From: Anaerococcus ihuae
Lineage (GTDB): Bacteria > Bacillota > Clostridia > Tissierellales > Peptoniphilaceae
Length of the DNA stretch: 64,000 bases
Direction of reading: 5' to 3'
NCBI RefSeq assembly: GCF_928368155.1
Contig: NZ_CAKMRU010000001.1
Span: forward strand, 812,001 to 876,000
Both the position numbers and the translations under genes were made by a program. Positions 44,728-54,566 of this stretch are shown here, one piece after another; positions within the stretch are counted from its first letter, which is position 1, and the number at the start of each line of letters is the position of its first letter. Below the pieces are notes generated by a model that saw nothing but the letters and a program-made list of their open reading frames with translations, ran no database searches and had not been told where the DNA came from.

Positions 44728-45357
44728 TTATTTGGTACCAAATAATCTATCTCCAGCATCTCCAAGTCCTGGAACAATATAGCAATCATCATTTAATTTT
44801 TCATCTAATTGAGCTATATAAATATCTACGTCAGGATGTTCTTCTTGAACTTTTTTAATTCCCTCTGGTGCTGCTATAATATTTAATAATTTTAAAGAGG
44901 TGCATCCTTTTTCTTTTAATCTTTGGATAGCATCACAAGCTGATCCGCCTGTTGCAAGCATTGGATCTATTACTAGCATATCTCTTTTGTTAGAATCTTT
45001 AGGAATTTTCAAATAATATTCTATAGGTTTCATTGTTTTTTCATCCCTATACATTCCTATATGACCAACTCTTGCAGCTGGAAAAACTTCAATTAATCCA
45101 TCAACCATACCAAGACCCGCCCTAAGAATTGGAATTATTCCTAGTTTTTTTCCTGAAAGTCTATAGCCTGTTGTTTTACAAATTGGTGTTTCTATATCAT
45201 ATTCTTCTAAGGTAAAATCCTTACTTGCTTCATAAGCTAGAAGAATTGTTATTTCTCTTATTATTGATCTAAATTCATTAGAACCTGTATTTTTATCTCT
45301 TAATATTGAAATTTTATGTTTGATCACTGGATGATCTAGAACTGTTACTTTACCCAT
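44728..45357 (-). CDS. upp: Uracil phosphoribosyltransferase
   Basis: I start at the ATG at 45355-45357 ([20 protein letters not shown]), five bases after AGGAGAT. The open frame extends six codons further without support. The 209-residue length is standard. Motifs: [31 protein letters not shown] with the PRPP loop [12 protein letters not shown], and [16 protein letters not shown] at the end. It makes UMP from uracil and PRPP. Confidence 0.95.
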   Translation of the reverse strand: MGKVTVLDHPVIKHKISILRDKNTGSNEFRSIIREITILLAYEASKDFTLEEYDIETPICKTTGYRLSGKKLGIIPILRAGLGMVDGLIEVFPAARVGHIGMYRDEKTMKPIEYYLKIPKDSNKRDMLVIDPMLATGGSACDAIQRLKEKGCTSLKLLNIIAAPEGIKKVQEEHPDVDIYIAQLDEKLNDDCYIVPGLGDAGDRLFGTK

Positions 45358-45367
45358 CATATCTCCT

Positions 45368-46405
45368 TTATACATTAAAAATATTTCCAGATGCTGATTT
45401 TTTCATCCTATTCATTATACTCTTTCCAAGCCCAATGTCTTCAACTCCTTGGGCAAGAATAATATCCACATTTTTTCTATCCAAATCCCTTAGAGCTTCA
45501 AATAAAACGTGACTCATTTCGATTAAATTATCCCTGTTTCCCAAAGAAAGTGTAGTATAGGAAGAAAATTTCTCAGTATCCTTATCAAAAACCAATATTC
45601 CTACTTTTTTTCCTTCATTTTTATATTTTAAAGCTAAATCTTCTATTTTTTCAACACTTTTATCTCCAACAAAAACTTGCATTTTTGCCTTAGGCGCATA
45701 ATGTTTATATTTTTGACCAGGAGATCTTGGAACCTTTGAATCATCAACCAAGGAATCATCTAAACATACATTTGGAATAAATTTTTTAATATATTCGTAA
45801 GTATAATAACCCGGTCTTAAAATACAAGGATTTTCTAAACTCATATCTATTACTGTTGATTCAATTCCAATATCAGAACTTCCTCCATCAATTATCAAAG
45901 GAATTCTTTCATTCATATCAAAATAAACATCCTTGGCGTTTGTTGGGGAAGGTCTACCCGAAATATTTGCAGAAGGCGCTGCAATTGGTGTGTCACAAAA
46001 TTTAATAAATTCTCTTGCAAGCTTATCTTTTGGTCTTCTAACAGCAACCGTATCCCCGCCTCCTGTAATTATATCAGGAATTATTGGACTTTTTTTAAGT
46101 ATTACTGTAAGAGGGCCTGGCCAAAGATTTTTTATTAAAAATTTTGTCCTATCATCAACTTTTTCAACTAATTCGTCAAGCTTATAATCTTCATCAATAT
46201 GAAGAATTAAGGGATTATCTTCTGGCCTATTTTTCGCCTTGAAAATTTTCTTGGCTGCACTTGGATTTAATCCATCTGCTCCCAAGCCATAAACTGTCTC
46301 AGTTGGGAAAGCCACTAGCTCTCCCTTTTTTATAATATCAGCTGCATGGTTTAGGATATTTTCATCTATATTTTCTCTATCTATTTTCAATATCTCTGTT
46401 TGCAT
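45368..46405 (-). CDS. tsaC: Threonylcarbamoyl-AMP synthase
   Basis: A 345-residue Sua5/YwlC-type protein: the YrdC domain (1-200) has [41 protein letters not shown] and [13 protein letters not shown]-terminal Sua5 domain follows (about 225-340). It makes the activated intermediate for t6A37 on ANN-reading tRNAs. It overlaps the upstream cation transporter gene by 29 bases and sits among translation genes, as ywlC does in Bacillus. mtaB elsewhere in the window acts on the same t6A residue. Confidence 0.93.
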   Translation of the reverse strand: MQTEILKIDRENIDENILNHAADIIKKGELVAFPTETVYGLGADGLNPSAAKKIFKAKNRPEDNPLILHIDEDYKLDELVEKVDDRTKFLIKNLWPGPLTVILKKSPIIPDIITGGGDTVAVRRPKDKLAREFIKFCDTPIAAPSANISGRPSPTNAKDVYFDMNERIPLIIDGGSSDIGIESTVIDMSLENPCILRPGYYTYEYIKKFIPNVCLDDSLVDDSKVPRSPGQKYKHYAPKAKMQVFVGDKSVEKIEDLALKYKNEGKKVGILVFDKDTEKFSSYTTLSLGNRDNLIEMSHVLFEALRDLDRKNVDIILAQGVEDIGLGKSIMNRMKKSASGNIFNV

Positions 46406-47381
46406 TTTTAACTGACTTTCTTAAATTTTCTATTATTTTTTTATTTTCGTCATTTTCAATTAAACAATAAGTTGGATCCATATGGATTGTTATAGAAATA
46501 TTTAGCTCTTTTAGAAGTTTCATTTCAACATTAGTAACTGCTTGATGCATAATTCCAACACTAATATTTGAAGGAACTTCCACATCACAACTTCCTACAA
46601 GTTTTCCTCTACCATATTCATGGATTTTTAAATCGTGGTATCCACGTATAAAATCTCCCGATAAAATTATATCTTCAACTTCTTTGTGAAGTTCAATGCT
46701 TATTCCTTTTCCTAAAAGCTTATCGATAGTATCCAAAAATAAATCTAAGCCTGGCTTAAATACTATAATTGAAAGAATTATTCCAAGTAAAGCATCTAGG
46801 TTAAAACTAATATATTTTTGCAAAGTAACCGCAATTATTATTGATATTGTTGAAAGAATATCATTTCTCGCATCAATCATTACAGCAAAATTTAGTTTTG
46901 AATCTAATTTTTTATCTAGGTTTCTATTTAAAAAATAAATGTAGAATTTAAAGCCTAGGGAGAATATCAAAATTATTATACTTAATCTTGAAAATTTTGG
47001 TAAATTTCCCTTATAAAAACTATCTATAGAATTTGTAAACAATAAAAATCCTACAATCATTATTAAAATTGAAACAAGAAAACTTGCTATATATTCACTT
47101 CTTCCATGACCATATGGGTGGTTTGCATCTGCAGGCTTACTACTTGCTTTTGCTCCTATTAAAGTAATTAGACTTGTCAGTGCATCACTCATATTATTAA
47201 AAGCATCTCCCAAAATTGCTGATGACGATGCAATTAATCCTATAGTAATTTTTATTATAAATAAAAATATATTTATTAATATACCGACAAGACCCGATAG
47301 GGAGATCAATTTTAATCTTACATTTTGATCTTCGATAGATTTGTAATTTTCTACAAATCTTTTTGCAAGAATTTCAAACAA
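46377..47381 (-). CDS. Cation diffusion facilitator family transporter
   Basis: The 334-residue protein has about six membrane helices (30-215) and a C-terminal cytoplasmic domain. Metal-site motifs are LGDAFNNMSDALTS in helix 2, ANHPYGHGRSEYIASF and MIDARNDILST in helix 5, giving the usual Asp/His arrangement. CDF proteins export zinc, manganese, iron or cobalt in exchange for protons, and the metal is not certain from sequence. The start codon directly follows the prfA stop. Confidence 0.88.
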   Translation of the reverse strand: MFEILAKRFVENYKSIEDQNVRLKLISLSGLVGILINIFLFIIKITIGLIASSSAILGDAFNNMSDALTSLITLIGAKASSKPADANHPYGHGRSEYIASFLVSILIMIVGFLLFTNSIDSFYKGNLPKFSRLSIIILIFSLGFKFYIYFLNRNLDKKLDSKLNFAVMIDARNDILSTISIIIAVTLQKYISFNLDALLGIILSIIVFKPGLDLFLDTIDKLLGKGISIELHKEVEDIILSGDFIRGYHDLKIHEYGRGKLVGSCDVEVPSNISVGIMHQAVTNVEMKLLKELNISITIHMDPTYCLIENDENKKIIENLRKSVKNANRDIENR

Positions 47382-48455
47382 TTAATCTTCTCCCATTGTC
47401 TTTAATTTTCTAGTTTGGTCTTCTGTAATCAATGATTCTATCATTTCTTCAATATTTCCATCTAAAAAGTCATCTAATTGATAAATAGTTTTATTTATCC
47501 TGTGATCTGTAATTCTTCCTTGTGGATAATTGTATGTTCTAATTCTTTCAGACCTATCTCCTGTTCCTACTTGAGATTTTCTATTATCTGAAATTTCTTT
47601 TTGTCTTTTTTGCTCTTCTATTTCATATAGTCTTGCCCTTAAAACTCTCATTGCCTTATCTTTATTTTTAATTTGAGATTTTTCATCTTGGCAAGTTACT
47701 ACAAGTCCTGTTGGAATATGGGTAAGTCTTACGGCAGAATCTGTTGTATTTACACTTTGTCCACCGTTTCCACTTGACCTATAAACATCTGTTCTTATAT
47801 CATTTGGGTCAATTTTTATATCAACTTCATCAGCTTCTGGCAAAACAGCCACTGTAGCTGTTGATGTGTGAATTCTTCCACCTGATTCTGTTTCTGGAAC
47901 TCTTTGGACTCTGTGAACTCCAGATTCATATTTTAATTTTGAATAAGCACCTTCACCTCTTACAATAAAAGTAGCTTCTTTCATTCCACCGATTCCTTGA
48001 CTTGATACGTCAATATCTTCAGTTTTGTAGCCTTGTTTATCAGCATACATATGATACATCCTGTAAAGATTTCCAGCAAAAAGACCAGCTTCTTCTCCAC
48101 CGGCTCCTGCTCTTATCTCCACAATTACATCCTTGTGATCGTTAGGATCAGTTGGGATAAGTAAAATTTTTAAATCTTCATTGTATTTTTCAAGATTTTT
48201 TTTATTTTCATCAATTTCAGATTTTAAAAGATCAATCATTTCCTTATCTTCAGCTTCTTTTAAAAGCTCATTATTTTCATTAATCATATCTTCTGCATCT
48301 GTTATTTGGGTGTATTTTTCAACAATTGGTTTTAATTGATTGTATTCTCTTGAAACTTTTTTAAACTTTTCTGTATCTGATAAAACTTCAGGATCAGCAA
48401 GTTTTTTTTCTAATTCTTTGAAATTTTCTCTCATATGTTCTAGATTTTCTAACAT
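47382..48455 (-). CDS. prfA: Peptide chain release factor 1
   Basis: A 357-residue factor that releases peptides at UAA and UAG. The GGQ loop reads SSGNGGQSVNTTDSAVRLTH (about 228-247). The codon-recognition segment is RVPETESGGRIHTSTATVAV, where RF1 has the PxT-like motif (here PETE upstream of GGRIHTS). It lies nine bases after prmC, whose product methylates this Gln. Confidence 0.95.
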   Translation of the reverse strand: MLENLEHMRENFKELEKKLADPEVLSDTEKFKKVSREYNQLKPIVEKYTQITDAEDMINENNELLKEAEDKEMIDLLKSEIDENKKNLEKYNEDLKILLIPTDPNDHKDVIVEIRAGAGGEEAGLFAGNLYRMYHMYADKQGYKTEDIDVSSQGIGGMKEATFIVRGEGAYSKLKYESGVHRVQRVPETESGGRIHTSTATVAVLPEADEVDIKIDPNDIRTDVYRSSGNGGQSVNTTDSAVRLTHIPTGLVVTCQDEKSQIKNKDKAMRVLRARLYEIEEQKRQKEISDNRKSQVGTGDRSERIRTYNYPQGRITDHRINKTIYQLDDFLDGNIEEMIESLITEDQTRKLKTMGED

Positions 48456-48464
48456 ATATCCTCC

Positions 48465-49256
48465 TTAGATACAAGCCTTAATTATTCTATCAAAATCATT
48501 AAAATCCTTATAGGACTCAATATTCTTATATCCATATTCATTTAGTAAATTTAATATAGGTTCTTTTTGATCATAACCTATCTCTAGATATATTTTACCA
48601 TTTTTATTAAGAAAGTTTTTCGCATTTTTAATAATTTCTTTATAAAAGTCTAGCCCGTCTTCTCCACCGTACAAGGCATTTTGAGGTTCATAGGATAATT
48701 TCTCATCCAAATTATCAAAATCTTTTTTATTAATATAAGGTGGATTTGAAACAATAAGGTCAAACTTTTCCTTTATATTTGAAAATATATCACTTTCAAT
48801 AAAATTAACATTATTAATATTTAACTTAATCTTATTTTCATTTGCAAGATCTATGGCATCTTTTGATATATCTATGCCAAGAATTTTAGAATCTTTTAGA
48901 TTTTTTGAAAGAGCAAGAGAAATTGCTCCACTTCCTGTGCCTATATCAAGAATTTTTTTACTATTATTTTCATCTTTTATTATTAAGTCAACTAAAATTT
49001 CTGTTTCATACCTAGGTATTAATGCTCTTTTGTCAACCAATAAATCTAAACCATAAAAATTCCACTTGCCAATTGCATATTGGAGTGGATATCCTTTATT
49101 AATCTTATCTTGTATTTTCAAAATTTCATCTTCAATATTTTTACCCAATACTTTTTCTTGGTCTAAAAACAAAAGATTTTTCTTTGTATTTAATAAATAT
49201 GTAAGAGCTATAATCAAATCATTATTCTCTGTTTCTAAAATATCTTTAATTTTCAT
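48465..49256 (-). CDS. prmC: Release factor glutamine methyltransferase
   Basis: The 263-residue SAM enzyme has LIPRYETEILVDLII, ILDIGTGSGAISLALSKN and the catalytic NPPY in VSNPPYINKKDF, with YGGEDGLDFY after it. It methylates the GGQ glutamine of RF1 and RF2. The prmC-prfA pairing supports the call. It follows rpmE across a terminator-like hairpin at 49265-49297, so its expression may depend on read-through. Confidence 0.93.
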   Translation of the reverse strand: MKIKDILETENNDLIIALTYLLNTKKNLLFLDQEKVLGKNIEDEILKIQDKINKGYPLQYAIGKWNFYGLDLLVDKRALIPRYETEILVDLIIKDENNSKKILDIGTGSGAISLALSKNLKDSKILGIDISKDAIDLANENKIKLNINNVNFIESDIFSNIKEKFDLIVSNPPYINKKDFDNLDEKLSYEPQNALYGGEDGLDFYKEIIKNAKNFLNKNGKIYLEIGYDQKEPILNLLNEYGYKNIESYKDFNDFDRIIKACI

Positions 49257-49264
49257 AAATACAT

Positions 49265-49297
49265 ATAAAAAATAAGGTTAGATACCTAACCTTATTT
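49265..49297 (-). terminator. Hairpin terminator after rpmE
   Basis: AAATAAGGTTAG and CTAACCTTATTT form a perfect 12-bp stem with a four-base loop and a TTTTTTAT tail on the minus strand. It overlaps the end of rpmE and probably reduces transcription into prmC. Confidence 0.75.
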
Positions 49298-49498
49298 ATT
49301 TCTTCCATATTTTTTATTGAATTTTTCAACATTACCACCACGATCAGAAAATCTTTGTTTTCCTGTATAGAATGGATGGCATTGTGAACATACTTCAACT
49401 TTTATTTCTTCTTCTGTTGATCCAACAGTAAATTCATTACCACATGATGTGCAAGTAACTTTTGCTTGGTGGTATGCTGGATGTAGTTCTTTTTTCAT
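49292..49498 (-). CDS. rpmE: 50S ribosomal protein L31, zinc-binding form
   Basis: I start at ATG 49496-49498 (MKKELHPAYHQAKVTCTSCG), with AGAGGTG upstream, giving 68 residues. Four zinc ligands appear as CTSCGNEF and CSQCHPFYTG, so this is the C+ form used when zinc is sufficient. KQRFSDRGGNVEKFNKKYG is the standard end. The rho-rpmE-prfA order resembles Bacillus, here with a VTT membrane protein between rho and rpmE. Confidence 0.95.
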   Translation of the reverse strand: MKKELHPAYHQAKVTCTSCGNEFTVGSTEEEIKVEVCSQCHPFYTGKQRFSDRGGNVEKFNKKYGRNK

Positions 49499-49562
49499 AT
49501 AAACACCTCTTCTTGTCTCTTTCAATAAGCAATAATGATTATACCATATGAATATTTATCTT

Positions 49563-50153
49563 TCAAGCAAAACTTTTAAATATTGTTTTAATTCCTAAAA
49601 CAAGTCCCATCGAATAAATAAATATTGAAGGCGGCTTACAAAAAATAATTATTTTTACAAAAGTTATTAATTTCATATCGGTAAGTCCTGAAAAATAACA
49701 CAAAAAATCATCAGGTGCTACTGGAAGTAAAATCGCCCAAGCAAAAAATTTGTCATATTTTTCATGGTTTAACCACTTATCATATTTTTTGAAATTTTCT
49801 TCACCAAAAATCGCAAGAACAACTTCCTTACCAAAAAATCTTGAAATTAAAAATACTATAATAGAACCAAGACAAATAGAAATATAATTATAAATGAAAC
49901 CCCACAAAGGTCCAAACATAACTACACCAAAAGCTGTAGTTATTCCACCAGGTATTACTGGAATTATAATTTGGATTATTTGTAAAAGCATAAAAATAAG
50001 TGGAGCCCAAATCCCATATTGTTGCAAAAATTTTTGAAGACTTGCAACTGATGTAAATATTCCCATCTTATAACCCTTGTAACCCAAATAAATGGAAATC
50101 AAAATTATAAGAATACTTGTAATATTTATAATAGTTTTTGCTTTAACTTTCAT
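49563..50153 (-). CDS. TVP38/TMEM64-type (VTT domain) membrane protein
   Basis: I prefer the ATG at 50151-50153 (MKVKAKTIIN), preceded by TTAGGA; a frame seven codons longer exists. The 196-residue protein has about five hydrophobic segments with the VTT/SNARE-associated core: QIIIPVIPGGITTAFGVVMF, GPLWGFIYNYISICLGS and FLISRFFGKE. Family members may move lipids or polyprenyl carriers across the membrane, and the role here is not known. Confidence 0.8.
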   Translation of the reverse strand: MKVKAKTIINITSILIILISIYLGYKGYKMGIFTSVASLQKFLQQYGIWAPLIFMLLQIIQIIIPVIPGGITTAFGVVMFGPLWGFIYNYISICLGSIIVFLISRFFGKEVVLAIFGEENFKKYDKWLNHEKYDKFFAWAILLPVAPDDFLCYFSGLTDMKLITFVKIIIFCKPPSIFIYSMGLVLGIKTIFKSFA

Positions 50154-50210
50154 AAAAAATCCTAACTTTATCACTACATCCTCAATTTAACTTATATAAT
50201 AAATTTATGG

Positions 50211-51560
50211 TTAATTTTTGTAAGTTTTGTTGATTATTTCTAGAAATTCTTTGTTTGATTTACACTTTTTCATTAAATTTATCAATTCATTTGTAAAATC
50301 GGCCTTATCTTTCATGTCGGAATTTCTAAGTTTATATCCAGTCTCAAGCTCTTTTTCATTTAATAATAAATTGTCTTTTCTGGTTGATGATTTTTCTATA
50401 TCAATTGCAGGAAAAATTCTTCTTTGGGCAAGTTTTCTATCAAGATGCAATTCCATATTTCCTGTTCCCTTAAATTCTTCATAAACCATATCATCCATTC
50501 TTGAACCTGTATCAACAAGAGCCGTAGCAATAATTGTAAGCGATCCACCATTTTCTATATTTCTTGCAGCTCCAAAAAATTTCTTTGGTCCAACAAGGGC
50601 TAAAGGATCAAGACCTCCTGAAAGAGTCCTTCCTGATTGGGGTGTCATAATATTATAGGCTCTTGCAAGTCTTGTGATTGAATCTAATAAAATCACAACG
50701 TCTTTATTATCTTCCACAAGTCTTTTTGCCCTTTCAAGAACCATCTCTTGCATATAAATATGATTTTGTGGTGGCTTATCAAAAGTTGATGCAGCAACTT
50801 CTGTTCTTGTAAGCTCATTATTTTTGTCTCTGTATTGGTTTACAAATCTCTTAAAATCTGTAACTTCTTCTGGTCTTTCATCAATTAATAAAACTAAAAT
50901 TTTCAAATCATCAAAGTTTTTTTCAAGAGCATATTCAATATCTTTAATCAAAGTAGTTTTTCCAGCTTTTGGTTGAGAAACAATAAGCCCTCTTTGACCT
51001 CTTCCAATAGGAGCAATTATGTCAATAATTCTTTGGGAAATTTTATCATTACTTGTTTCAAGTTTTAATCTTTGGTTTGGGTAAATTGGTGTGAGTGATT
51101 CAAAATTAGACCTATTAAAAGCATCTGCTGCCCTTAGGCCATTTACATCTGAGACGAAAATTAGGGGTGAAAATTTATCTTTATCTTTTTTTACTCTTGC
51201 AATTCCTTTAATAAAATCGCCTGTTTTAAGTCTAAACATTTTTACTTGTTTAGGAGAAACATATATATCATCATTACTAGATTCATAAAGTTCAGTTCTT
51301 AAAAATCCAAAACCATCTTCATGAAGATCTAAAAGTCCTTCGCAATTAAATTTTTCTCCAAGATCGAAATTTTCATTTTCATCATTATCTTCATTGGTAG
51401 AGTTTTTTCCTTCTGATAAATCTTCACGACTCTTATATGTATCTTTGATTATTTCTATAAGATCATTTTTTCTATAAGATGAAAGAGATTTTATGGAAAG
51501 TTCTTTGCCGATTTCTCTTAATTCATCTAACTTCAGTTTATCTAAATTATTAATATCCAT
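50211..51560 (-). CDS. rho: Transcription termination factor Rho
   Basis: The 449-residue hexameric RNA helicase has an N-terminal Rho_N helical domain (KLDELREIGKELSIKSLSSY), an acidic Asn/Glu-rich insert (residues about 48-68), the RNA-binding cold-shock-like domain (GLLDLHEDGFGFLR), Walker A QPKAGKTTLI, and the Q/R-loop region RLARAYNIMTPQSGRTLSGG. No unusual long insert is seen. Its own gene lies downstream of fba, separated by an intrinsic terminator. Confidence 0.95.
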   Translation of the reverse strand: MDINNLDKLKLDELREIGKELSIKSLSSYRKNDLIEIIKDTYKSREDLSEGKNSTNEDNDENENFDLGEKFNCEGLLDLHEDGFGFLRTELYESSNDDIYVSPKQVKMFRLKTGDFIKGIARVKKDKDKFSPLIFVSDVNGLRAADAFNRSNFESLTPIYPNQRLKLETSNDKISQRIIDIIAPIGRGQRGLIVSQPKAGKTTLIKDIEYALEKNFDDLKILVLLIDERPEEVTDFKRFVNQYRDKNNELTRTEVAASTFDKPPQNHIYMQEMVLERAKRLVEDNKDVVILLDSITRLARAYNIMTPQSGRTLSGGLDPLALVGPKKFFGAARNIENGGSLTIIATALVDTGSRMDDMVYEEFKGTGNMELHLDRKLAQRRIFPAIDIEKSSTRKDNLLLNEKELETGYKLRNSDMKDKADFTNELINLMKKCKSNKEFLEIINKTYKN

Positions 51561-51586
51561 TTTTTTCCTTTGTATATAAAAATATA

Positions 51587-51604
51587 CGGAGCCCTAAGGC
51601 TCCG
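51587..51604 (-). terminator. Terminator after fba
   Basis: CGGAGCC and GGCTCCG flank a short TTAG-type loop and are followed by TATATTTTTATA on the minus strand, ten bases past the fba stop. Confidence 0.75.
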
Positions 51605-51613
51605 ATTTTATTT

Positions 51614-52483
51614 TTATTTTTCTGCTGAATTTTCGCATTCGAAAAATTCTATTTTTTCTCTTACCTTATCTTTGATTGCTTCATAGCCTGGTTTTAAAAC
51701 TTTTCTTGGGTCAAATCCCTTACCTACTTTGTCTTTTCCTTCTTCGAAATATTTTCTTGTTGCCTCTGTAAATACGATTTGGCATTCAGTGTTGATGTTG
51801 ATTTTAGAAACTCCTCTTTCAATAGCTTTTTTAACTTGTTCTTCAGGAATTCCTGTACCACCGTGTAAAACTAGAGGGATTTTTCCAACTGCATCTTTAA
51901 TTTCTTCAAGTCTTTTAAAATTAAGTCCTTGCCAATCATCAGGATAAACTCCGTGAATATTTCCAATACCTGCAGCTAAGAAGTCTACTCCAAGTGAAGC
52001 AATTTTTTTGCATTCTTCAGGATCTGCTAATTCTCCTGCAGAAACAACTCCATCTTCTTCTCCACCAATTCCACCAACTTCAGCTTCTACAGAAACATTT
52101 TTAGAGTGGCAAAGCTCTACTATTTCTTTTGTTTTTTCAATATTTTCATCGATTGGAAGGCTAGATCCATCAAACATTATTGAAGTAAATCCAGCTTCTA
52201 AAGCTTTTTTTGCACCTTCATATGAGCCGTGATCTAAGTGAAGAGCAACTGGAACTGTTATGTTTAAATCTTTATCAAGTCCTTCAACCATTTTAGAAAC
52301 TACATTAAATCCACCCATATATTTTGCAGCACCTTCAGATACTCCCAAAATAACTGCAGATTTCTTTTCTTCACAAGTTTCAAGGATTGCCTTTGTCCAT
52401 TCAAGGTTATTTATATTGAATTGTCCAATTCCATAACCATTTTCGTAAGCTTTGTCTAACATTTCTTTTGCATTAACTAACAT
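51614..52483 (-). CDS. fba: Class II fructose-1,6-bisphosphate aldolase
   Basis: I start at ATG 52481-52483 (MLVNAKEMLDKAYENGYGIG), after AAGGAG; the frame two codons longer begins with GTG. The 289-residue zinc enzyme has the ligands in ALHLDHGSYEGAKKA, IMFDGSSLPIDEN, VEAEVGGIGGEEDG and LVLHGGTGIPEEQV. It cleaves fructose-1,6-bisphosphate in glycolysis and works in reverse in gluconeogenesis. Short class II enzymes of this kind are typical of Firmicutes. Confidence 0.93.
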   Translation of the reverse strand: MLVNAKEMLDKAYENGYGIGQFNINNLEWTKAILETCEEKKSAVILGVSEGAAKYMGGFNVVSKMVEGLDKDLNITVPVALHLDHGSYEGAKKALEAGFTSIMFDGSSLPIDENIEKTKEIVELCHSKNVSVEAEVGGIGGEEDGVVSAGELADPEECKKIASLGVDFLAAGIGNIHGVYPDDWQGLNFKRLEEIKDAVGKIPLVLHGGTGIPEEQVKKAIERGVSKININTECQIVFTEATRKYFEEGKDKVGKGFDPRKVLKPGYEAIKDKVREKIEFFECENSAEK

Positions 52484-52503
52484 ATTCACTCCTTAAATAT
52501 TTC

Positions 52504-52791
52504 TTAATTATTTATCGTAAAATCATTTTTCTCTAGACTATCTTTGCTAATAGAAACTAAAGAAGGTATTTGATTAATACCCAATTTCTTCATTAATTCC
52601 CCATTTTTATCAACATCTATAATTATTTTTCCTATATTTTTGTATGAGTCTTCTTCCTCTTTTAAAAATTCTTTTTTCATATTTTGAGAAAAATTTGACC
52701 AATTTGCATGAAATAGGGCAATTATTTTTTTATTATCTAGTAAAATATTTTCCAAAAATTCTTTTGAAATTTTATAATCAACTATTTGCAT
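52504..52791 (-). CDS. Thioredoxin-fold protein lacking the catalytic CXXC
   Basis: This 95-residue protein follows the thioredoxin pattern: KKIIALFHANWSNFSQNMKK aligns with the active-site strand and helix, then IIIDVDKNGELMKKLGINQI and PSLVSI supply the cis-Pro region. Where thioredoxin has WCGPC it has WSNFS, so no disulfide chemistry is possible at that site. It overlaps proS by ten bases. It may be a binding or adaptor protein, or a decaying thioredoxin. Confidence 0.65.
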   Translation of the reverse strand: MQIVDYKISKEFLENILLDNKKIIALFHANWSNFSQNMKKEFLKEEEDSYKNIGKIIIDVDKNGELMKKLGINQIPSLVSISKDSLEKNDFTINN

Positions 52792-54500
52792 AAGTCTTCT
52801 TTTATTGAGCTTATTATTTTTTCAATAGCTTCATCAGTTGTCATTTTTAAATTTTCCATATCTGATCTTTTTGAAAATTCTACTATATCATCTTTGGCAT
52901 CTTTTCCTACTGTAATCCTATAAGGAACTCCAACAAGGTCTCTGTCGTTAAATTTAACTCCAGCTCTTTCTTTCCTATCGTCAAGCATTACTTCTATGCC
53001 TTGATTTAATAATTCATTATAAATTTTTTCTGCTATTTCTTTTTGTTCTTCTTTATTTTTATTTACAAGGGTTATCCAAGCTTCAAATGGTGCAACTTTT
53101 GTTGGCCAAATTATTCCATTATCATCATAATGTTGCTCGATTATTGCTGAAATTGATCTTGTAATTCCAATTCCATATGATCCCATTATAAATGGTTTTT
53201 GTTTTCCATTTTCATCTAAGAAATAAGCTTCAAGACTTTCTGAATATTTGGTTCCCAATTGGAAGATATTTCCAACTTCTATTCCACGAGCAATTTGAAG
53301 TTTTTCTTTTCCATCAAGAGAAAGGTCTCCTTCTTTTGCTGTCAATAAATCACTGGCTACCTCACCATCAAAATCTCTTTTGTAATTTGCATTTATATAG
53401 TGGTGGTCAGTTTTATTTGATCCAATTACTAAGTTTTTATATCTTGTAATAGATTTATCAACAATTACTCTTACATCTTCTTTTAAATCTTTTGGTCCTG
53501 TAAAGCCTGGCTCAGCTCCTGTGATTTTTCTGATTGTTTCATCATCCATCATTTCGATTTCGTGTTCTGGAACTTTTAAATATGAAATTAATTTTGCCAT
53601 ATTTAATTCCCTATCTCCAGGAACAATAACAAGTACTGGTTCACCTTGGACTAATAAATCAACAGCTTTTGCACATTTATTTTTATCTATTTTTAGAAAA
53701 TTAGAAACTTCTTCGATTGTTTTTGCATCTTTTGTTTCTACTAATTCTAAATCTTTTTCTTCTTCATTTTCATCAATTTCAAGGAAAAATTTTGCAGATT
53801 CATCGGTAGCTGCGTAATTTGAATTTTCCGTATAGAAAATTTCTCCTTCACCTGTTTCTGCAAGGGCCATAAATTCATGGCTTGTATTTCCGCCCATTGC
53901 TCCTGAATCACCTTCTACGATTTTATAATCAAGATCTAGTGCGTCAAAAACTTCTACATAAGCATCCCACATCTTTTGGTAGGATTTTTCTAAGCCCTCC
54001 ATATCAACATCGAATGAATATGCATCTTTCATTATAAAATCTCTTGACCTATTTATTCCAAATCTTGGTCTTTTTTCATCCCTAAATTTTGAAACTATTT
54101 GGTATAAATTTAATGGAAGTTGCTTGTAAGAATTTATTTCATCTTTGATTAAAGTTGTAAATTGTTCTTCAGCTGTTGGTCCTAGGCAATATTCCCTGTC
54201 GTGTCTATCTTTTATTTTAAACATTTCAGGTCCAAAATTTTCCCATCTTCCAGATTTTTCCCAAATTTCTTTACTTTGTAAAACTGAAGTGGAAACTTCT
54301 ATAGAATCATATTTTTCCATAGATTTTCTTACAATATTTTCTATTTTATTTATTACTCTCATGCCAAGTGGTAAGTAGGAATAGACTCCTGATGAAGTTT
54401 TTCTTATAAAAGCTCCCCTTACCAAAAGCTTGTGACTTTGTGTTTCTGCATCTTGAGGATCATCTCTTAATGTAGGCATATAATAGTTCGATAATCTCAT
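52782..54500 (-). CDS. proS: Prolyl-tRNA synthetase (bacterial type)
   Basis: The 572-residue class II synthetase has motif 1 near SGVYSYLPLGMRVINKIENI, motif 2 in FRDEKRPRFGINRSRDFIMK with DAYSFD, an inserted YbaK-like editing domain (about 230-395, with LVQGEPVLVIVPGDRELNMA), motif 3 in MGSYGIGITRSISAI, and a C-terminal anticodon domain. The editing insert marks the bacterial form that clears Ala-tRNA(Pro). No T-box leader is visible in the 66 bases before it. Confidence 0.95.
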   Translation of the reverse strand: MRLSNYYMPTLRDDPQDAETQSHKLLVRGAFIRKTSSGVYSYLPLGMRVINKIENIVRKSMEKYDSIEVSTSVLQSKEIWEKSGRWENFGPEMFKIKDRHDREYCLGPTAEEQFTTLIKDEINSYKQLPLNLYQIVSKFRDEKRPRFGINRSRDFIMKDAYSFDVDMEGLEKSYQKMWDAYVEVFDALDLDYKIVEGDSGAMGGNTSHEFMALAETGEGEIFYTENSNYAATDESAKFFLEIDENEEEKDLELVETKDAKTIEEVSNFLKIDKNKCAKAVDLLVQGEPVLVIVPGDRELNMAKLISYLKVPEHEIEMMDDETIRKITGAEPGFTGPKDLKEDVRVIVDKSITRYKNLVIGSNKTDHHYINANYKRDFDGEVASDLLTAKEGDLSLDGKEKLQIARGIEVGNIFQLGTKYSESLEAYFLDENGKQKPFIMGSYGIGITRSISAIIEQHYDDNGIIWPTKVAPFEAWITLVNKNKEEQKEIAEKIYNELLNQGIEVMLDDRKERAGVKFNDRDLVGVPYRITVGKDAKDDIVEFSKRSDMENLKMTTDEAIEKIISSIKEDLCK

Positions 54501-54566
54501 TTATCCTCCAACTTTTTATAATTTTTTATCCTTAAAAATATTATCACAGTTAGTTTTTTTAATCAA

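Noticed and set aside
54501-54566. T-box leader upstream of proS
   Set aside because: The gap is far too short and lacks the T-box sequence and specifier hairpin.
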